In this document: positions 1 to 12,793 of the stretch, one piece after another
Layout: each line of letters starts with the position of its first letter
How positions within the stretch are numbered: position 1 is the stretch's first letter
Assembly: GCA_025403435.1 (NCBI GenBank)
Contig: CM046333.1
Span: forward strand, 13,045,770-13,109,769
DNA length: 64,000 nt
Origin: Artocarpus heterophyllus
Taxonomy: Eukaryota; Streptophyta; Magnoliopsida; Rosales; Moraceae
Direction of reading: 5' to 3'
Notes under the pieces: model-generated
Seen by the model: only the letters and a program-made list of their open reading frames with translations
Database searches by the model: none
What the model was told of the DNA's origin: nothing
Translations under genes and position numbers: made by a program

Positions 1-325
1 CTAAAGAGGGTCTCCAGTGGCTTAGAGTCTTACCATTACCAACAAAGGCTTCTTTTTATTCTATTTAATTTAACTTTTCATTAAAAATAAAATATTATCA
101 TGATTTTACTAAAATATCCCTTATATTTCAATCATGTACTATGCACGTGGTCCCATATGTCTAAAGTTTAAAAGCATTCTATTAGTTTTTGTCCTTTTGT
201 ATCTAAATTGAAAGGCTAACCCATTTTAGCCCAAAAAAAAAAAAAGGGGGACCCAATCACACATTTTTAAAAAGGTTGGGGGACCTTCCAAGCAATTAAC
301 TCTATAATTTATTATTGAGAAAAAA
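1..325. other. AT-rich intergenic, no gene seen
   Basis: AT-rich DNA with A and T runs, upstream of the inverted-repeat element. No coding potential or RNA gene was recognised. Confidence 0.5.
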
Positions 326-1944
326 GAGTAAATTACTCAGTAAGTCCTTGAACTATTTAAAAGGTAACTCACTGATCTTAGTTCTTTTTTTTAGCTTAGC
401 TACCCTGAACTTAAAAAAAAAAGGTGCAAAAGGACTAATATACCTGATGGCTGTTACTTTTTTTTGCTTTTTTTCTATCACGTGATTGTCACGTGACCAT
501 CATTTACTAAGAAAAGAGTAAAATACCCTTAATTAAATCAATTACTATTTAAGAAAAAAATAATTAAAAACAAATAACTAGAAACTAAAAAACTAAAAAT
601 AGTAACCCATTGTATAGAAACTAAAAAAAAGAAAATAATAAAAAAAAACTTTCTTCCTCAGATCAAGAAGCCCAAAATTGTCCAAAATCAATCTGATGAA
701 GCAATTATTCTTCTATAACAATTTCCATCAATAAAGATAATAACAATAAAAAAACCCATAGATTGCTATCATTGAAATCACCAACAAATCACTAGATATA
801 CAAATTTAACTAATTAAACCAAGGAAAAATTAAATTAAATCAAATCTTAGATAACATTGGATTCTCCAAGCTGAGACCTAAATCGAAGCAAAATGATAGA
901 ACCCATCTTAGATTGACTAGAAAAAAAGAGCAGATTGCAACGACGAGCTTAAACTTTCGGTAGAGGAGACGATGTTGAGGGAGGTCACACCAAGGGAGGC
1001 AAATTTGAGGCGAGGAGGCCTCTGGGGAGTGCCATCAAGTTTGGCAATGGAAGAAACGTGATCAACCCAGCCCAGATTCGATTGAACAAATTTAGATTAA
1101 GGATCAAAAATTGAAGAAATATTTAAGAAAAGAATAGAAAGATGAATACTTAGACTCCAAAACAAAATCAATATATATATATATAAAAAAAGTTGGTTAC
1201 CATCAGTCAGCCCCATCGTTTTCGCTAGTTGCCACAAGCTTCGATGTACAGGCGACGACGAAGAAAAAGAAACGAAGGAGGAGGAGTGCTTGATCACAAG
1301 TCCAAAACTCGTTGGAGCTCCTCCAGTGTAGCTGGCCTCGACATGATCAACCTAACCCAAATCACTGTTAGAATCGGAGCCCTAAGGAATAAATACTTTA
1401 GTTTATATCTATGGCATTTTTTGGTGAAATAAACAATAATGCGAATATACATGTATTAAAAATGATCTTCATATTATTATCATATTAATGATTGTATATT
1501 AACAAACACGTGATCCGCAACTACTATAAACAAATCTTGGAATTAGGCATGTATAGAGTTTACATGCGAAAAGATCTGATTTGGAGATTAACAGTCTAAA
1601 TTATATAGTTCGTAGTCTATGTATAGAGCTTGGCACTTTATACTTGATAAGACTATAATGAGGATCTACGTCTAATAAGGGAGGTTGCTTATCTTGGTCG
1701 TCAAAGCGGATTAACTCCGTGGTAGACACATTAGTATAGTAGACCTAATGGTGATCGTATATCGGACTGGACTAAAAGTGAATTGATTTAATAATAATTT
1801 CATTTATCTTAAATTAATTCTCTTTGATAATCATTTGGATGTTATCTTAATCCTGAAATGGATTTATGACTCAATGTTTATAGCTTGTATCTTTTGATAT
1901 GCCAAAGGCAAGAGTTCCGATGAATGAAGGCTTCATTGTCGGTG

Positions 1945-3474
1945 TGTTGGAGATGCAACCTATATTCGATGAGAGTATAATCCACAGATACGTAATCTAT
2001 AGCTCTCTAACAAAGAGTCAATGTTATCCTTCTAAAGGCATTATTCGGGTATTGGAAAATACAATAAGGTCTTGATCATCTGGATACATATAGTAACCAG
2101 ATGATATTCCTTTTGTATGTGTTATAAAAGGAATGAATTTTCCGATGGTAAAATAAAGGAACTTTGAGATAAAATAATCAGAAAGTAAAACAGAACTAAG
2201 TCTTTCATCTGATTATGAATAACTTATGGGGATACACATAATATGAGAGGTTATAGGCAAGACTTATATTTTAGGAGTCTTGTAATACGGTATGTTACTA
2301 ATAATGCAGCTTCAGATTTAAAGTAGAGTGACATTACAGTTAATAATTAAACATTATAATTAATTGGGGATTAATTTATCTGTTATTATTAGAGCTTGAT
2401 AATATATGTCTATCGAGTCCCAATGCTATCTCACGAATTCCTTTATGAAAGATCGGACAAGTTCAAATTACCACAAGTAAGACAGAAGTGAACGCAAGTT
2501 GGGTCACCGGGCTTGATGGGATGCATAGGCCTCAGTCTGGTCGGATTACTAGTTGGCGTAGGCCTATTAGGAAATGGCGCCTATCTTTGCATTTTGTCGA
2601 AGAATTAATTATTTAATTAATTTAGAAAAAATAATTATTGAAATTGGTAATTGGGGATTTGGATAATTAATTATTTAAATTTAGGAAATGGCTCCTATCT
2701 CTGTATTTTTTGGAAGAATTAATTATTTAATTAATTTAGAAAAAATAATTATTCAAATTGCTAACTGAGATTTTGGATAATTAATTATTCAAATAATTAA
2801 TTATTTAAATTTTATATTTGAATAATTAATTTAAATCCTAGTTGAATTTGAATTATGGATAATAAATAATTATTCACAATTATTTAAATTGGATAATTGT
2901 CTTAGAAAAAAATTCTAATTTAAATTGGAATTGTTTGAATTAAGCTTATCCTGGATGATATAGATAATCACAAATCTCTACTTTGTGATTGGTTGAAATT
3001 TTGTAGATATAGACCCTACGGTTGAGGCTTATGATAGATAATAGAAAGAAAATTGTCCTCTAATTTTGATGGACTTCTGACTTTTTTTATTACTTCTATA
3101 AATAGAGACGTGGAGTCTTTATTTATTTTAAGACTGCCTAAGTGCAGACTGGAGAGAAGAGCTTGGATTACTCATCTTTAATAACCTTAATTCTTAAGTA
3201 CTTTAGTAGTTCGAAAGAGTATAGATGTGGTGGAGATTTGCTGAGTTTGTGCCCACACACACAACAATCTGACGGAAGAGAATAAGATTGAATATCTGAC
3301 GATAGAGATTTGTTCTTAAAAAATTGTTCAGTTAGAAGTGCTGTCTCTAGTCTTCAACTGATACGTTAAATTAAATTTAGTTTATTGTTTATAGTTTCAT
3401 GAGTTAGTTTCCTTAGCGCTTCGTAAAATTTTTAAAATTTTGCAGCGTCTTTGGACTAATTTTTCCAATAATCA
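1945..3474 (+). mobile_element. Degenerate LTR-like sequence, family A
   Basis: The segment starts TGTTGGAGATGCAACC and runs to a 'gcagcgtctttggac' region typical of the 3' end of some plant LTRs. A TATA-like 'ctataaatagag' lies near 3099. The same start and several internal blocks ('cttgataatatatgtc', 'gatgagagtataat') recur at about 33.7-34.9 kb, which shows that this is a dispersed repeat. No coding domain of gag or pol is present. The exact 3' edge and a target-site duplication could not be established, so solo LTR is an inference. DNA at about 1440-1944 may also belong to the insertion. Confidence 0.5.
2569..2796. repeat. Two-copy tandem duplication, about 114-bp unit
   Basis: 'aggaaatggc' starts at 2569 and again at 2683, and each copy is followed by the same 'gaagaattaattatttaatt' stretch with few differences. 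It lies inside the LTR-like DNA. Confidence 0.75.
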
Positions 3475-4272
3475 TAAGCCTAAAACTCGTTAGAGCTCCT
3501 GATCACCCAACATCTACAATTCTTGGAAAAAAAAAATTCAAACCCAAATTAAATAAAATTAAACCCAATTCTTGAAAAAAAAGGTGGCGGCTAAGGGTAT
3601 AGAAGAGAGAGAGGAACATGGGACTAGAATTTGAGAAGAAGAAGAATAAGGAGAGATGTTGAGGTGCGATGGGGTGGTCGGCACCAGAGAGGGTGGGTCT
3701 AGTTTGTCTGGGGTGGGAGAGAGTGTGCAGGGGTTTATTTTAGTATTAATCTTTTTTTTTTCTGTGTTTTAATCTTTTTATGTTTTATAATTTAATTAAG
3801 TTTAGCTTTTATTAAAATAAAACAAAATGTTATTGTTTTATTAAAATACTCCTGATGTTAAGTCTCATGCACGATATGTGATCAAAAAAATAAAAAAATT
3901 AACAGATGTATGTAAGTCCATTCTTTTACACATTTTATTGAGTTTAGTTTCAATTGAGTAAAAAAAAAAAAAAAACCAACGAGTTACTTTTTAAATAGTT
4001 GAACCGCTTGCTGAGCAATTTATTAAAAAAAAAAAGAAATATCCGATCACGTGCCATTATCTTAGGTCCATTATAATTTGCCGGTCACTTGGTTATGACG
4101 GACGTGGGGGTGTTTCTTCTAAAATGGTCGACAAGGAAAACTTATAACAACAGAAAGTGGACGGACCGTCCTCTCTAATAATAAATTGTAGAGAAGAGGA
4201 GACCGAGTGAATACGTTACACAATAAACAACCCAAGAGATGAAGAGAGAGAGTCTGTAACTTTTGTCACAAA

Positions 4273-4280
4273 TATAAATA
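4273..4280 (+). promoter_or_regulatory. TATA box candidate of the DCAF8-like gene
   Basis: TATAAATA lies 229 bases upstream of the predicted start codon at 4509, on the right strand, and is followed by a CT-rich leader. The transcription start would be near 4305. This is position-based inference only. Confidence 0.35.
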
Positions 4281-4508
4281 TTGATAGAAAGAAAGGGAAT
4301 TCTTTATTCTAGTTTTCAGAGGTGACGGCGACCAAACCATTTGAGCCGAAATCTCTCTCTCCTCTCTCTCTCTCTAAGACTGCGAGAAAGAGAGACTGCG
4401 TCAGGACTTCCGATTCACCGACTCGGTCGTCCTGTGCGCAAAACCGATCATCTCCAGTTCCGAGGGACGAACCAGAGCCAGATTGTTCAGTCAGTGTTTG
4501 GTTCGACG

Positions 4509-7500
4509 ATGAAGAAGAGGGCTCGTCCAGGAGCCGACAAGACCGTCGTCGATGTTTGGCGGAGGGAGCTCGGCGACCTCTCTGGCAGGGATTTCGCCCA
4601 CCGACTCGGCGCTTCCGAGGTCTCTCTTTTCTTTTTCTTTTTTCCTTTTTTGTGGAAATTGAACAGCTCAATTGATAGTTTGAGTAATCGGGTTTTCTAT
4701 TATCTCTGTGGAATTCTTGATTTGGTTTACTGTAGCTTTAAGTCGGTTATATTAGGAAAGAAATTCCGTAGTTTGATTGCTTTGAAAGGATCGCCATTGT
4801 TGAATATATTCTGTTAAATGAAATTTGGCGAAGCACGTTAAGTTGTTGAATAATCTAATGGAAACAGAGTTTAGAAAATTGTACAAGTTTGTTCTGAAAT
4901 TTTTTGTAATGCCTGTGTAAATCGAAAAAATAAAAAATAAAAAATATTAGCTTTACGCCCTTAAAGGGTGTTTGGTATGCGATGATCGTCTTTGTTTCAC
5001 AAGCCTTTTAGGTATATGTTAATGTTTCTTTGTATCTATCAGGATCTTGTGCTCAGGCTTGATTTGTACAAGAAGCTCGAAAATCACAGAGGATGTGTAA
5101 ACACTGTAAGCTTCAATGCAGATGGACACATTTTGGTTTCAGGCTCTGATGATATGCGGGTTATACTTTGGGATTGGGAAATTGGGAAATTGAAGCTTAC
5201 ATTCAATTCTGGTCACCAAAACAATGTTTTTCAAGCAAAAATTATGCCCTATTCAGACGATCGAAGCATTGTCACCTGCGCTGCTGATGGGCAGGTATTG
5301 TATTTGGTTACAAGTGATGGCTGCGTGACATTAAATTTCTTCGTTTGATTAGCGTGTCCTACCCGCCATTACTTGTTTAACGTGTTCAAGGATTCATGCG
5401 CATAATTTGCTTGTCAAAGCATAATTTGTTTTATCTATTATCTTTTGAAAACTACAATACTTTGATAATGGGATAGTAGTGATTTTTTCCCAAGTTAATA
5501 CAGGATGATTCATGATGTAGTGATTGCAATGTTTTTATCTTAATAGTCTTATATTAAGTGTGTTCAAGGGAAGTCTTTACCGTGTTTAATATTGATTTCA
5601 AGGACGTTTCTGTTTCTTGAATTGGATAATTTAGTTTTCTAAATGGAGCATCCACTTAATTTTAGGTGAGACATGCTCAGATTTTGGATTGTGGGCAAGT
5701 AGAAACTTCACTACTGGGCGAGCATCTGCGACGAGCTCATAAGTTGGCTATTGAACCTGGGAGCCCTCATATCTTTTACTCCTGTGGTGAAGATGGATTG
5801 GTTCAGCATGTGAGTTATATATATCCTCTTGTTTGTTTTATATGTTCCTTTTGCAGTCTCTCTAACCAGACAGTTTAAGTATCATCATTTAGTTAGATAT
5901 GCAACATTTTTTACTTGACTGAGAATTAGAAGCCCTACTAATGAGATAAGATATCCTATCGATTAATTCATTTCCTGGTCATTTCGTTAAGCAAAATTTT
6001 TCAAAAATGAGTAGCTGCCTGTTTGATTCTCAGTCTGGACATGCCTTTCGAGGTTGAAGATTTTAAAATACTATCACTCTTGTTAAAGGGTGCCGTCAAT
6101 GATGAATTACGTTTTTCGAATGAAGTTTGCATTTTTTTTTTAAATTGTCTTGGTGTACAGCCAAGTGACATGGTCCTTATTGGAACAGTTTGATCTGAGA
6201 ACCGCAGCTGCCACAGAACTTTTCACTTGCCAACCAATTAATGCTAGGAGGAATTTCATGCCAGTCGTCCAGTTGAATGCCATCGCGATTGATCCAAGAC
6301 ACCCAAATCTATTTGCTGTTGCAGGTTCCGACAAGTACACCCGGCTCTATGATATCCGCAAGTATAATTGGAATGGATCATCTGATTTTGGCCAACCTGC
6401 AAACTACTTCTGTCCTCCACACTTGATCGGTGATCAACGAGTTGGAATAACAGGCTTGGCTTTCTCTGAACAAAGCGAGCTTCTTGTCTCCTATAATGAT
6501 GAGTTCATCTATCTTTTTACACGTGAAATGGGTTTGGGACCTAATTCATTTCCATCCTCTCCAGTGTCTAGGGGTACTAATGCAAGTGAAGTGGTAGGTA
6601 CACATCCATCTGGAGCATCTTCTTCAGCTATGGATGTTGATGAAAAGACTGTTCCTCAGGCTTATAAAGGGCATAGGAATTGTGAGACGGTGAAAGGTGT
6701 CAATTTCTTTGGGCCTAAATCTGAGTATGTGGTCAGCGGATCTGACTGTGGCAGAATATTCATTTGGAAGAAAAAGGGTGGGGAGTTAATTCGTGTCATT
6801 GAGGAAGCGGATGAGGATATTGTGAATTGCATCGAATCCCATCCTCATACAATGGTGCTTGCGAGCAGTGGAATTGACCATGATATCAAGTTATGGACAC
6901 CAACGGCTCTGGAGAGAGCTGAACTGCCGAAAAATCTTGATCAGGTATGTTTTCTCATATTGTGCCAATTATTTAAAGGAAAAAAGCACACATCATTGAT
7001 CATAGTGACTATAGGGTTCAATAGATTTTCTTATGGACTCCCATGACATGGGAATGGTATTCTTAAGAAGACTTCTTGTGGATTATTGAAGTTGGACCCT
7101 CTTGGGTCGAGTGCCTTGGGCATTTATTTTTGGTTCTTACTCTTTCCTTCCAAAATGCATACACCATGTGGCAGATGAACTTTGTTGGTCAGACGTGCCA
7201 TATTTTAGTATCTCATTATTTTTAGGGGAAATGGAAGAGAAGGGGGCCAAAATGTGAGGGGGTGTGTTTGGACATGTCATCTCTATTGTTCCTAAAATTT
7301 GGATCGTCAATTATATATTTATTGGTTCTTGTTGGAGAGTGCATTTTTGTTCAGGTGCTTAAATAGTTTATTATCACAAAAAAAAAAAAAAGAAAACACA
7401 TTTTTTCAGTAGTTTAGATGTTAAACTTTTTTGCCTTGGAGATGACATTCCAAGCCCCTCCTTTCTTTCTGGACCTGCCACTATGTTTAGGAAAGCTGTA

Positions 7501-8002
7501 AAATGGTTCTTGGACTCTGGATGATGGGATAGGGGCTTGAGAGGTGAGGACTCTGTTGGCTTGGTCATTTAGAGGCCCTGGAATTACCCGATGTTGGTTC
7601 CAAATTTCAGTTTTTTTTTGTTGTTTTGTAGATGGGTTTTCGTTCTTATTTATTTATCTATTTATTTATTTATATATTGGTGTAAGGTGTTTGCTGCTAG
7701 GTAGATGTGAGTTAAACAGTAAAATATCCCTGGTATATAATATTTAGGCATGGGCAGCAGAGCAACTAATTCTCTGCTGTTTTTTGAAAAAGGTTCTGCC
7801 TAGACGAATTCGTTGGTTTTCCTTTGGTGGTGACGATGACGAGAGTGATGATTATTTTTATGATGACGGTGAGGATAGTGATGGTTCTGATGACGACGAT
7901 GACGCTGATAATTATGATGAGTCTGATGACGAGGACGACGACGATGATGATAGCGACAATGACAACAGCTGCTGTGATGAAGGCAATTGTGACGACGGTT
8001 GA
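4509..8002 (+). CDS. DCAF8: DCAF8-like WD40 protein (CUL4-DDB1 substrate receptor)
   Basis: Five exons: 4509-4619, 5043-5294, 5666-5809, 6189-6944 and 7793-8002, giving 490 residues. All introns are GT..AG and every junction is phase 0. The start at 4509 opens MKKRARPGADK; the longer upstream reading frame is leader. WD repeats fill most of the chain (for example SGSDDMRVILWDW in exon 2 and SGSDCGRIFIWKKK in exon 4). WDxR-type DDB1-contact motifs are visible as FDLR (residues 170-173) and YDIR (223-226). The last exon encodes an almost pure Asp/Glu/Ser tail (about 432-490). Family knowledge: DCAF8 proteins present substrates to CUL4-DDB1 ubiquitin ligases, mainly in the nucleus; the substrate here is unknown. 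Closest remembered relatives are Arabidopsis At4g35140 and At4g38480. Family call is firm; the tail exon is supported by the frame and by the acidic tail expected of the family. Confidence 0.9.
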
Positions 8003-10387
8003 AATGATAATATTGGAAGGTTATAGTGATTCTTTATTCTGTTGAAGGTTATGATGATTCCAACGGTGATTATGATTTTGGACTTTTTTGTGTTCAGCAG
8101 CAACCTATGGCTCGGTGCCGGATGTACAATGTCTCCTCACCACAGGATCTAATGTTGCAACCATTTTCACTGCAAAGGTGGAGAACCAATCAAGATCGAG
8201 CGAATGCAGGTACAGGTCGACGAGAATTATTGGTGCTGCTATTTGCATTCAGTGCCAGCAATGATGGTTCCTTGGGTGATGGAGATACCTCCAGTCTGGA
8301 TGACTTGCAAGTTATAGTTAGTTGAACAACGCCGAGAGCGTGGGGGAAAACATATGATGATAGTAACTGTATATAATTTTGATTATTTTGAACTGTTATG
8401 AGTGAGATTTTGCCGGTTATAATTAGTAATGAATATTCAAATTCCGCTATGTTTTTTTTCTTCTTATTCCTGGGTTTCTCCCCCTGCAGCATGCATCTCT
8501 TTTTGCATTTTGAGGCACCGTTACTTGTTGACCTCCTTTCCCTGCACCTTAATAATCCTGCAGTGTTTAAGAATGATTTTGTTCTTGCACAAAGAGACAA
8601 AGAAGCCCTTTGGGCCGCAGAAAGCAGTTGCTTAGAGGAATACCAGTTTAGAGAGAGGAAGAAGATTTAAGAATAATTTACTTTAAGGAGGAGTTAGAAC
8701 TGAGAGTTAGAACATGTTTGAAAACTGAACTGTGGAATGTAAGTTGGACACTGAGTTTGCAAAATACAGTAAGTATTCTATATTAGCGTTCGACATGATC
8801 GGACAAAGAAATGCATGGGATGCGCGCACATAAAGATCATTAAATACTACGTGTCGTTTCGTGATGTAAAGCACGGCAAACTTCCATGACAACGACATGA
8901 CGTTTAAGCAAATGGCATACTTCTGCTTCAGCCGTTCAGCGTGCTTTTGTGAGAAACGACAATCCAAATTGTAGAATCAAAACATGTTTGCTGAAGCAAG
9001 GGCGATGCCGCTGTTACACTTAATTTAATTATTAATGTGAAGTGATTAGATAAATATTATAACGATTAGCTTTTAATTTTTTTTATATATTATTTTCCTG
9101 AATTGTTTTTTTTTTTTTTTTTTTTGTAATTTAGTCCGTAATTGTGAAATTACTTATAGATCATTGAAATTTACTGAAAAACACCCTATATATTTAAAAG
9201 GAAGGTCTAATAATCATCATACATCCCTAATTTAAACGGAATATCATCAAAAGGGAGATATTGATAACTAACGAAACTACTCTATTAAAGGGCCAATATA
9301 ACGTCAGTATCACACACACGTCAGTTTCGTTGTGACACTTTATATTTACAGAAGTAATTATATTAGATATTATAAATTTTGAAAAGTTTTAATAGTAAAA
9401 CAAACAATTTGTATTTTTGTATTAATTGTTTATGTAAAATTTAATTTATCAGGTAGTCAATTTTAAAGGTAGTGATTAAAACCATAAAAATTATCGACAA
9501 CAAATCTTAAAAAAAAAAAAACCAATCACAATATTAGTACGGTAACGCCCTTGAATGAGCAACTTGGTAGAAATGAGATGTTCGTTTGAGTTGAAATGAA
9601 ACAAACTTCTAAACAAATGAAATGTGGCATGTTATTATGTCTAGTGTGACATTTAAAAGCATTATAATGTAGTACATTTTAGTTTTATACTATAATTAAG
9701 GGTGGAGCGACATAAGGTCAGCGATGATGGATAGCCGTTCCCTCTAAAGTTTTTTTTTTGTAATTTTATATATAAAATTTGATAAAAATTATCTTTGCTC
9801 CTTCTAAAATTATAATACACCTATCTTAAAATTGAATTTCCCTTGCCCTTTAAAATCAATTTAAAATGTAACGTCATTAGCTAAGGTACATATATGCCTT
9901 TTCACTTCACCCTTGATTGTAGCATACACTATTTAGCCGTGGAATTCTATCTTCGAAACATCCGTCATTTCTTAATGAGCAACTTTTTTTTGGGTAACAG
10001 GCGAGAGTTATTTCCCATTGATTTTATTTTATTTTATTTTTTTTCACGGAACCCATTGACTTTTCCCCTCCGAGCACCTTTTTTTTTTCAAAAAATAATA
10101 AAAACAGTTGTTGAGAGCCGCCTCCATTTTGTAGTTTCTGGGCCATGTAGACCTCCATCAAATGGGCTGAAACAAAACGACGAGCCCAGTCTGGAAACAC
10201 TCCGCAGCCGGTATTTCTCCTCTTCCGATGTTTTTCGTGAGGATCTTCCAAGACCGTCTAAATAAAAGGCATAAAACTACCTTCCTTTCTCGATCGTCGT
10301 TACAAAGATTCACCGAGTCATTTCATCTGTGTCCGAGGAAAGAATTTGAGAAAAGGGCCAGTCTGAACAATTCTTCATCTCCCTCCC
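8003..10387. other. 3' UTR of DCAF8-like gene, then AT-rich intergenic
   Basis: The first 350-700 bases are probably 3' UTR: they are less AT-rich and have short chance ORFs only. From about 9000 the sequence is AT-rich with poly-T runs and no gene. The stretch from about 10110 to 10387 is the likely promoter and leader of the next gene; no clear TATA box was seen. Confidence 0.45.
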
Positions 10388-12391
10388 ATGGATTCCCTTG
10401 TGAGCTCGTGTTCTCCTCCAATCACGTCTTCTTCTTTGATTTTCTTCCCCAGAAGAATCCTCCCTTCAAGACCTGCTCAATTCTCTCTCGCCTCCAAAAG
10501 TACGTCCTTCAATTTTTTTTATTCTTTTTTGATTTACCATTTTGTTCCTTTTCTCTGTCTTTTTCTTTCTGGGATAATGTCGAAATTGAAAGTTCTGAAA
10601 TTTAATAGAAAACGGTTGAATTAGAAGACGATGAATTTTTCTCATATTTTCTTGAATTTTTTCAGCAACAAAAAAATATTGTTGAGATTTGATTATTCTG
10701 TTTTCTGACAAGGTTTTTACGTTTGGATTTAGGTAATGACAGCGAAGCCGATCCCGAGTCTTCATCGAAGGACATGAAATGTGTTCCGGTTCTCAAAAAT
10801 CGCGACCTCTCCCTCTCCCCACTCTCAAAGGTATTGTTATTATTATTATTTTTTGAATCTATGAGATTTGTTCTTCGTTGTGATATCCTTTTGATTTCTG
10901 AGAAGTTTATTGCGTCATCAGGCGAAAAACAGAGAGATATGTTTTGTTCAGTTTAGTGTAGGTAGTCAAATATTTTGACTTTTTTTTTTGGGGTGAAGAA
11001 TACTGGCATGAAAAAATTACTCAAAAGTAATTGCAATTTTGTTTTTCTCTGATCCTCAGAATAATTAAGATTGTTGTGTGTATGTTTGGTCTTAATTTCT
11101 TGAAAAAAATTGATAAATATCACGAATCTAGAGCTTGATTTAGTCTCACGAATGGTGATGTTCTATTTCCTTTTTTTTTTTCCTCTCTTGAGTAATCAAT
11201 TGGCAATATCTATGTTTCAAGATCAAGTGGCAATATACGTAAAGTAAATGTACGATGTTGTGTACCAATCACCTCTGTCAGGATGCAGCGATGGGTTTGG
11301 TGCTGAGCGCAGCTGCGGGAAGAGGGTGGACAACAGGTTCAGGAATGGAAGGTCCCCCTGTTCCTGATGAGAGCGAGACCAAATTAAGCACCGAGAATGT
11401 TTCCACTTTCCCATGGTCCCTCTTCACCAAATCTCCTCGTCGTCGGATGCTAGTGGCTTTCACATGTAACATCTGCGGCCAGCGGACGACTCGGGCTATC
11501 AACCCCCACGCGTACACCGATGGCACGGTCTTTGTGCAGGTAATATTTTGACTAGAAACTTAATGAATTGATCATGGATTGGGATAGCTTTGCATTATGT
11601 TTTGTGGAAATTCTCCAGTAGGGTACGAAAACATTACTCGGCCAAAGTGTTCATTTATCAAATGTTAGATTAAATGACAGTAGATAGGACTCGTTTGGCA
11701 GAGAATTTTGCTTGTGCTTTTCACCAGTAGATAGAGAGAAGTGAAAGTTATAGCTTTGTAGCAACTGTTTTGAACCATTTGAAAGAGCCTAAATGGATCT
11801 TAAGCGTTTTTAAATTTTTTAATAAGCAATAAAAATATTGTAATAAAGTTGATAAAGTATAATTAAAACTTTGATATAAGTTTTAAAAGCTATTTCAGAA
11901 GTGTTTTTTTTGAGAAGCCATGCTTTGTAGCTTTAACTGAAAGCTTTTCTGGAGAGCCAAAGCTCTTCTAACAGATCATCCAAGCACTTTTATAAGCAGT
12001 ATTTGAACCCAGAAAGTCAAAAGCAACGTTTAGGAAGCTCTGCCAAACAGGCTTATAACATTTGGATACTGTTTTACTATCCTATGATATAAACATTATA
12101 AAACGCATGGCACCAATGCGTATGCCCATTTTTTTAGCCAAGGCAAGTAATATTTGTAGGCTCCCATAGTCAGATTTTGTGGAAATCGGTTCTAATCGAA
12201 ATCCTTGCTTGTTTTGTTTGTAGTGTTGCGGATGCAGTGCTTTTCATAAGCTGGTGGATAACCTGAACCTGTTTCATGAGATGAACTGCTATGTGAACCC
12301 TAGTTTTAGTTACAGAGGTAATGGCTGGGAGGATATGAATTTCAAATACATGGACATAGAAGACAACGACGACATATTTCCCATTCAATGA
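10388..12391 (+). CDS. DNL-type (Zim17/Hep-like) zinc finger protein, probably plastid
   Basis: Four exons: 10388-10499, 10733-10830, 11282-11539 and 12224-12391, giving 211 residues with consistent GT..AG junctions. The first 70 or so residues are Ser/Pro/Arg-rich with few acids at the very start, as in a plastid transit peptide. The DNL domain follows: CNIC at residues 132-135, then CCGC at 157-160, which supply the two CxxC zinc pairs, and the signature Asp-Asn-Leu at 168-170. Family knowledge: these proteins keep organellar Hsp70s soluble and active (yeast Zim17/Hep1, Chlamydomonas HEP2). Length and domain place it with Arabidopsis At5g27280-type proteins, from memory. The domain sits across the last intron, and intron 3 carries a MITE-like insertion. 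The neighbour on the right is convergent. Confidence 0.9.
11687..12053. mobile_element. MITE-like element in intron 3 of the DNL gene
   Basis: The left end GGACTCGTTTGGCAGAG is matched in inverted orientation by the right end GCTCTGCCAAACAGGC. The length is about 367 bp with an AT-rich interior and no ORF. CTGTTTGGCAGAG-type ends are common in plant hAT-like MITEs. No perfect 8-bp target duplication was found, so the class is tentative. Confidence 0.6.
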
Positions 12392-12793
12392 GGTGGATTG
12401 CTACCTGAGTTTGTATATTCTGTACTGGTATATTGAAACCTCTAGCTCAGATATTCATCAAGCACCCTCTAAAGATTTTCTCATAGGAACCCATTCTTAG
12501 ATATTCTTATCACCTGGATTACAACAAGGGAATATGTCTATGAGTTCATCACTAGTCATATAGAAACCTTTTATGTTCCTCGTGAACCTCATTTGTACTA
12601 TAATTACTCGGACAATGTGCAATATATATTTGTATATATACAATGCAAAGCTTGGATACATATGTTGGTATGGAAGTAGAATAGTTCTTCTGCAAAAGTC
12701 TCGTTAGCTATAGTTCTTCCTTTTCTTTTGTTGCATTTTAAGAGACTCCAAAGTGTCAAATTCTAGGCTAGACATAGATATTTCATTTTCTTA
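12392..12793. other. Shared convergent 3' flank
   Basis: These 402 bases lie between the stop codons of two tail-to-tail genes and must hold both 3' UTRs and polyadenylation regions. No other gene is visible. Confidence 0.6.

Larger units (their letters stand above)
326..4025. mobile_element. Possible TIR (MULE-like) element with nested insertion
   Basis: The left edge (AGTAAATTACTCAG..., followed by 'ccttgaactatttaaaaggt') matches, in inverted orientation and imperfectly, the right edge near 3960-4025 ('tttaaatagttgaaccgctt ... ctgagcaatttatt'). The similarity seems to continue for roughly 150-250 bases, including poly-T blocks. Ends reading AGTAAATTAC..CCTTGAACTA resemble those common in plant Mutator-like elements and MITEs; this family assignment is inference. 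No transposase ORF is visible, so it would be non-autonomous. A 9-bp target duplication could not be confirmed because both flanks are A-rich. The interior is interrupted by LTR-like DNA at about 1440-3474. Confidence 0.45.

Noticed and set aside
4309..4671. 120-residue minus-strand frame at the DCAF8 leader
   Set aside because: It overlaps leader and exon 1 of a well-supported plus-strand gene and is Arg/Ser-rich low-complexity sequence.
7824..8045. Met/Thr-rich frame over the acidic exon
   Set aside because: Alternate frame of the GAT/GAC repeat; the Asp-rich frame joins correctly to exon 4.
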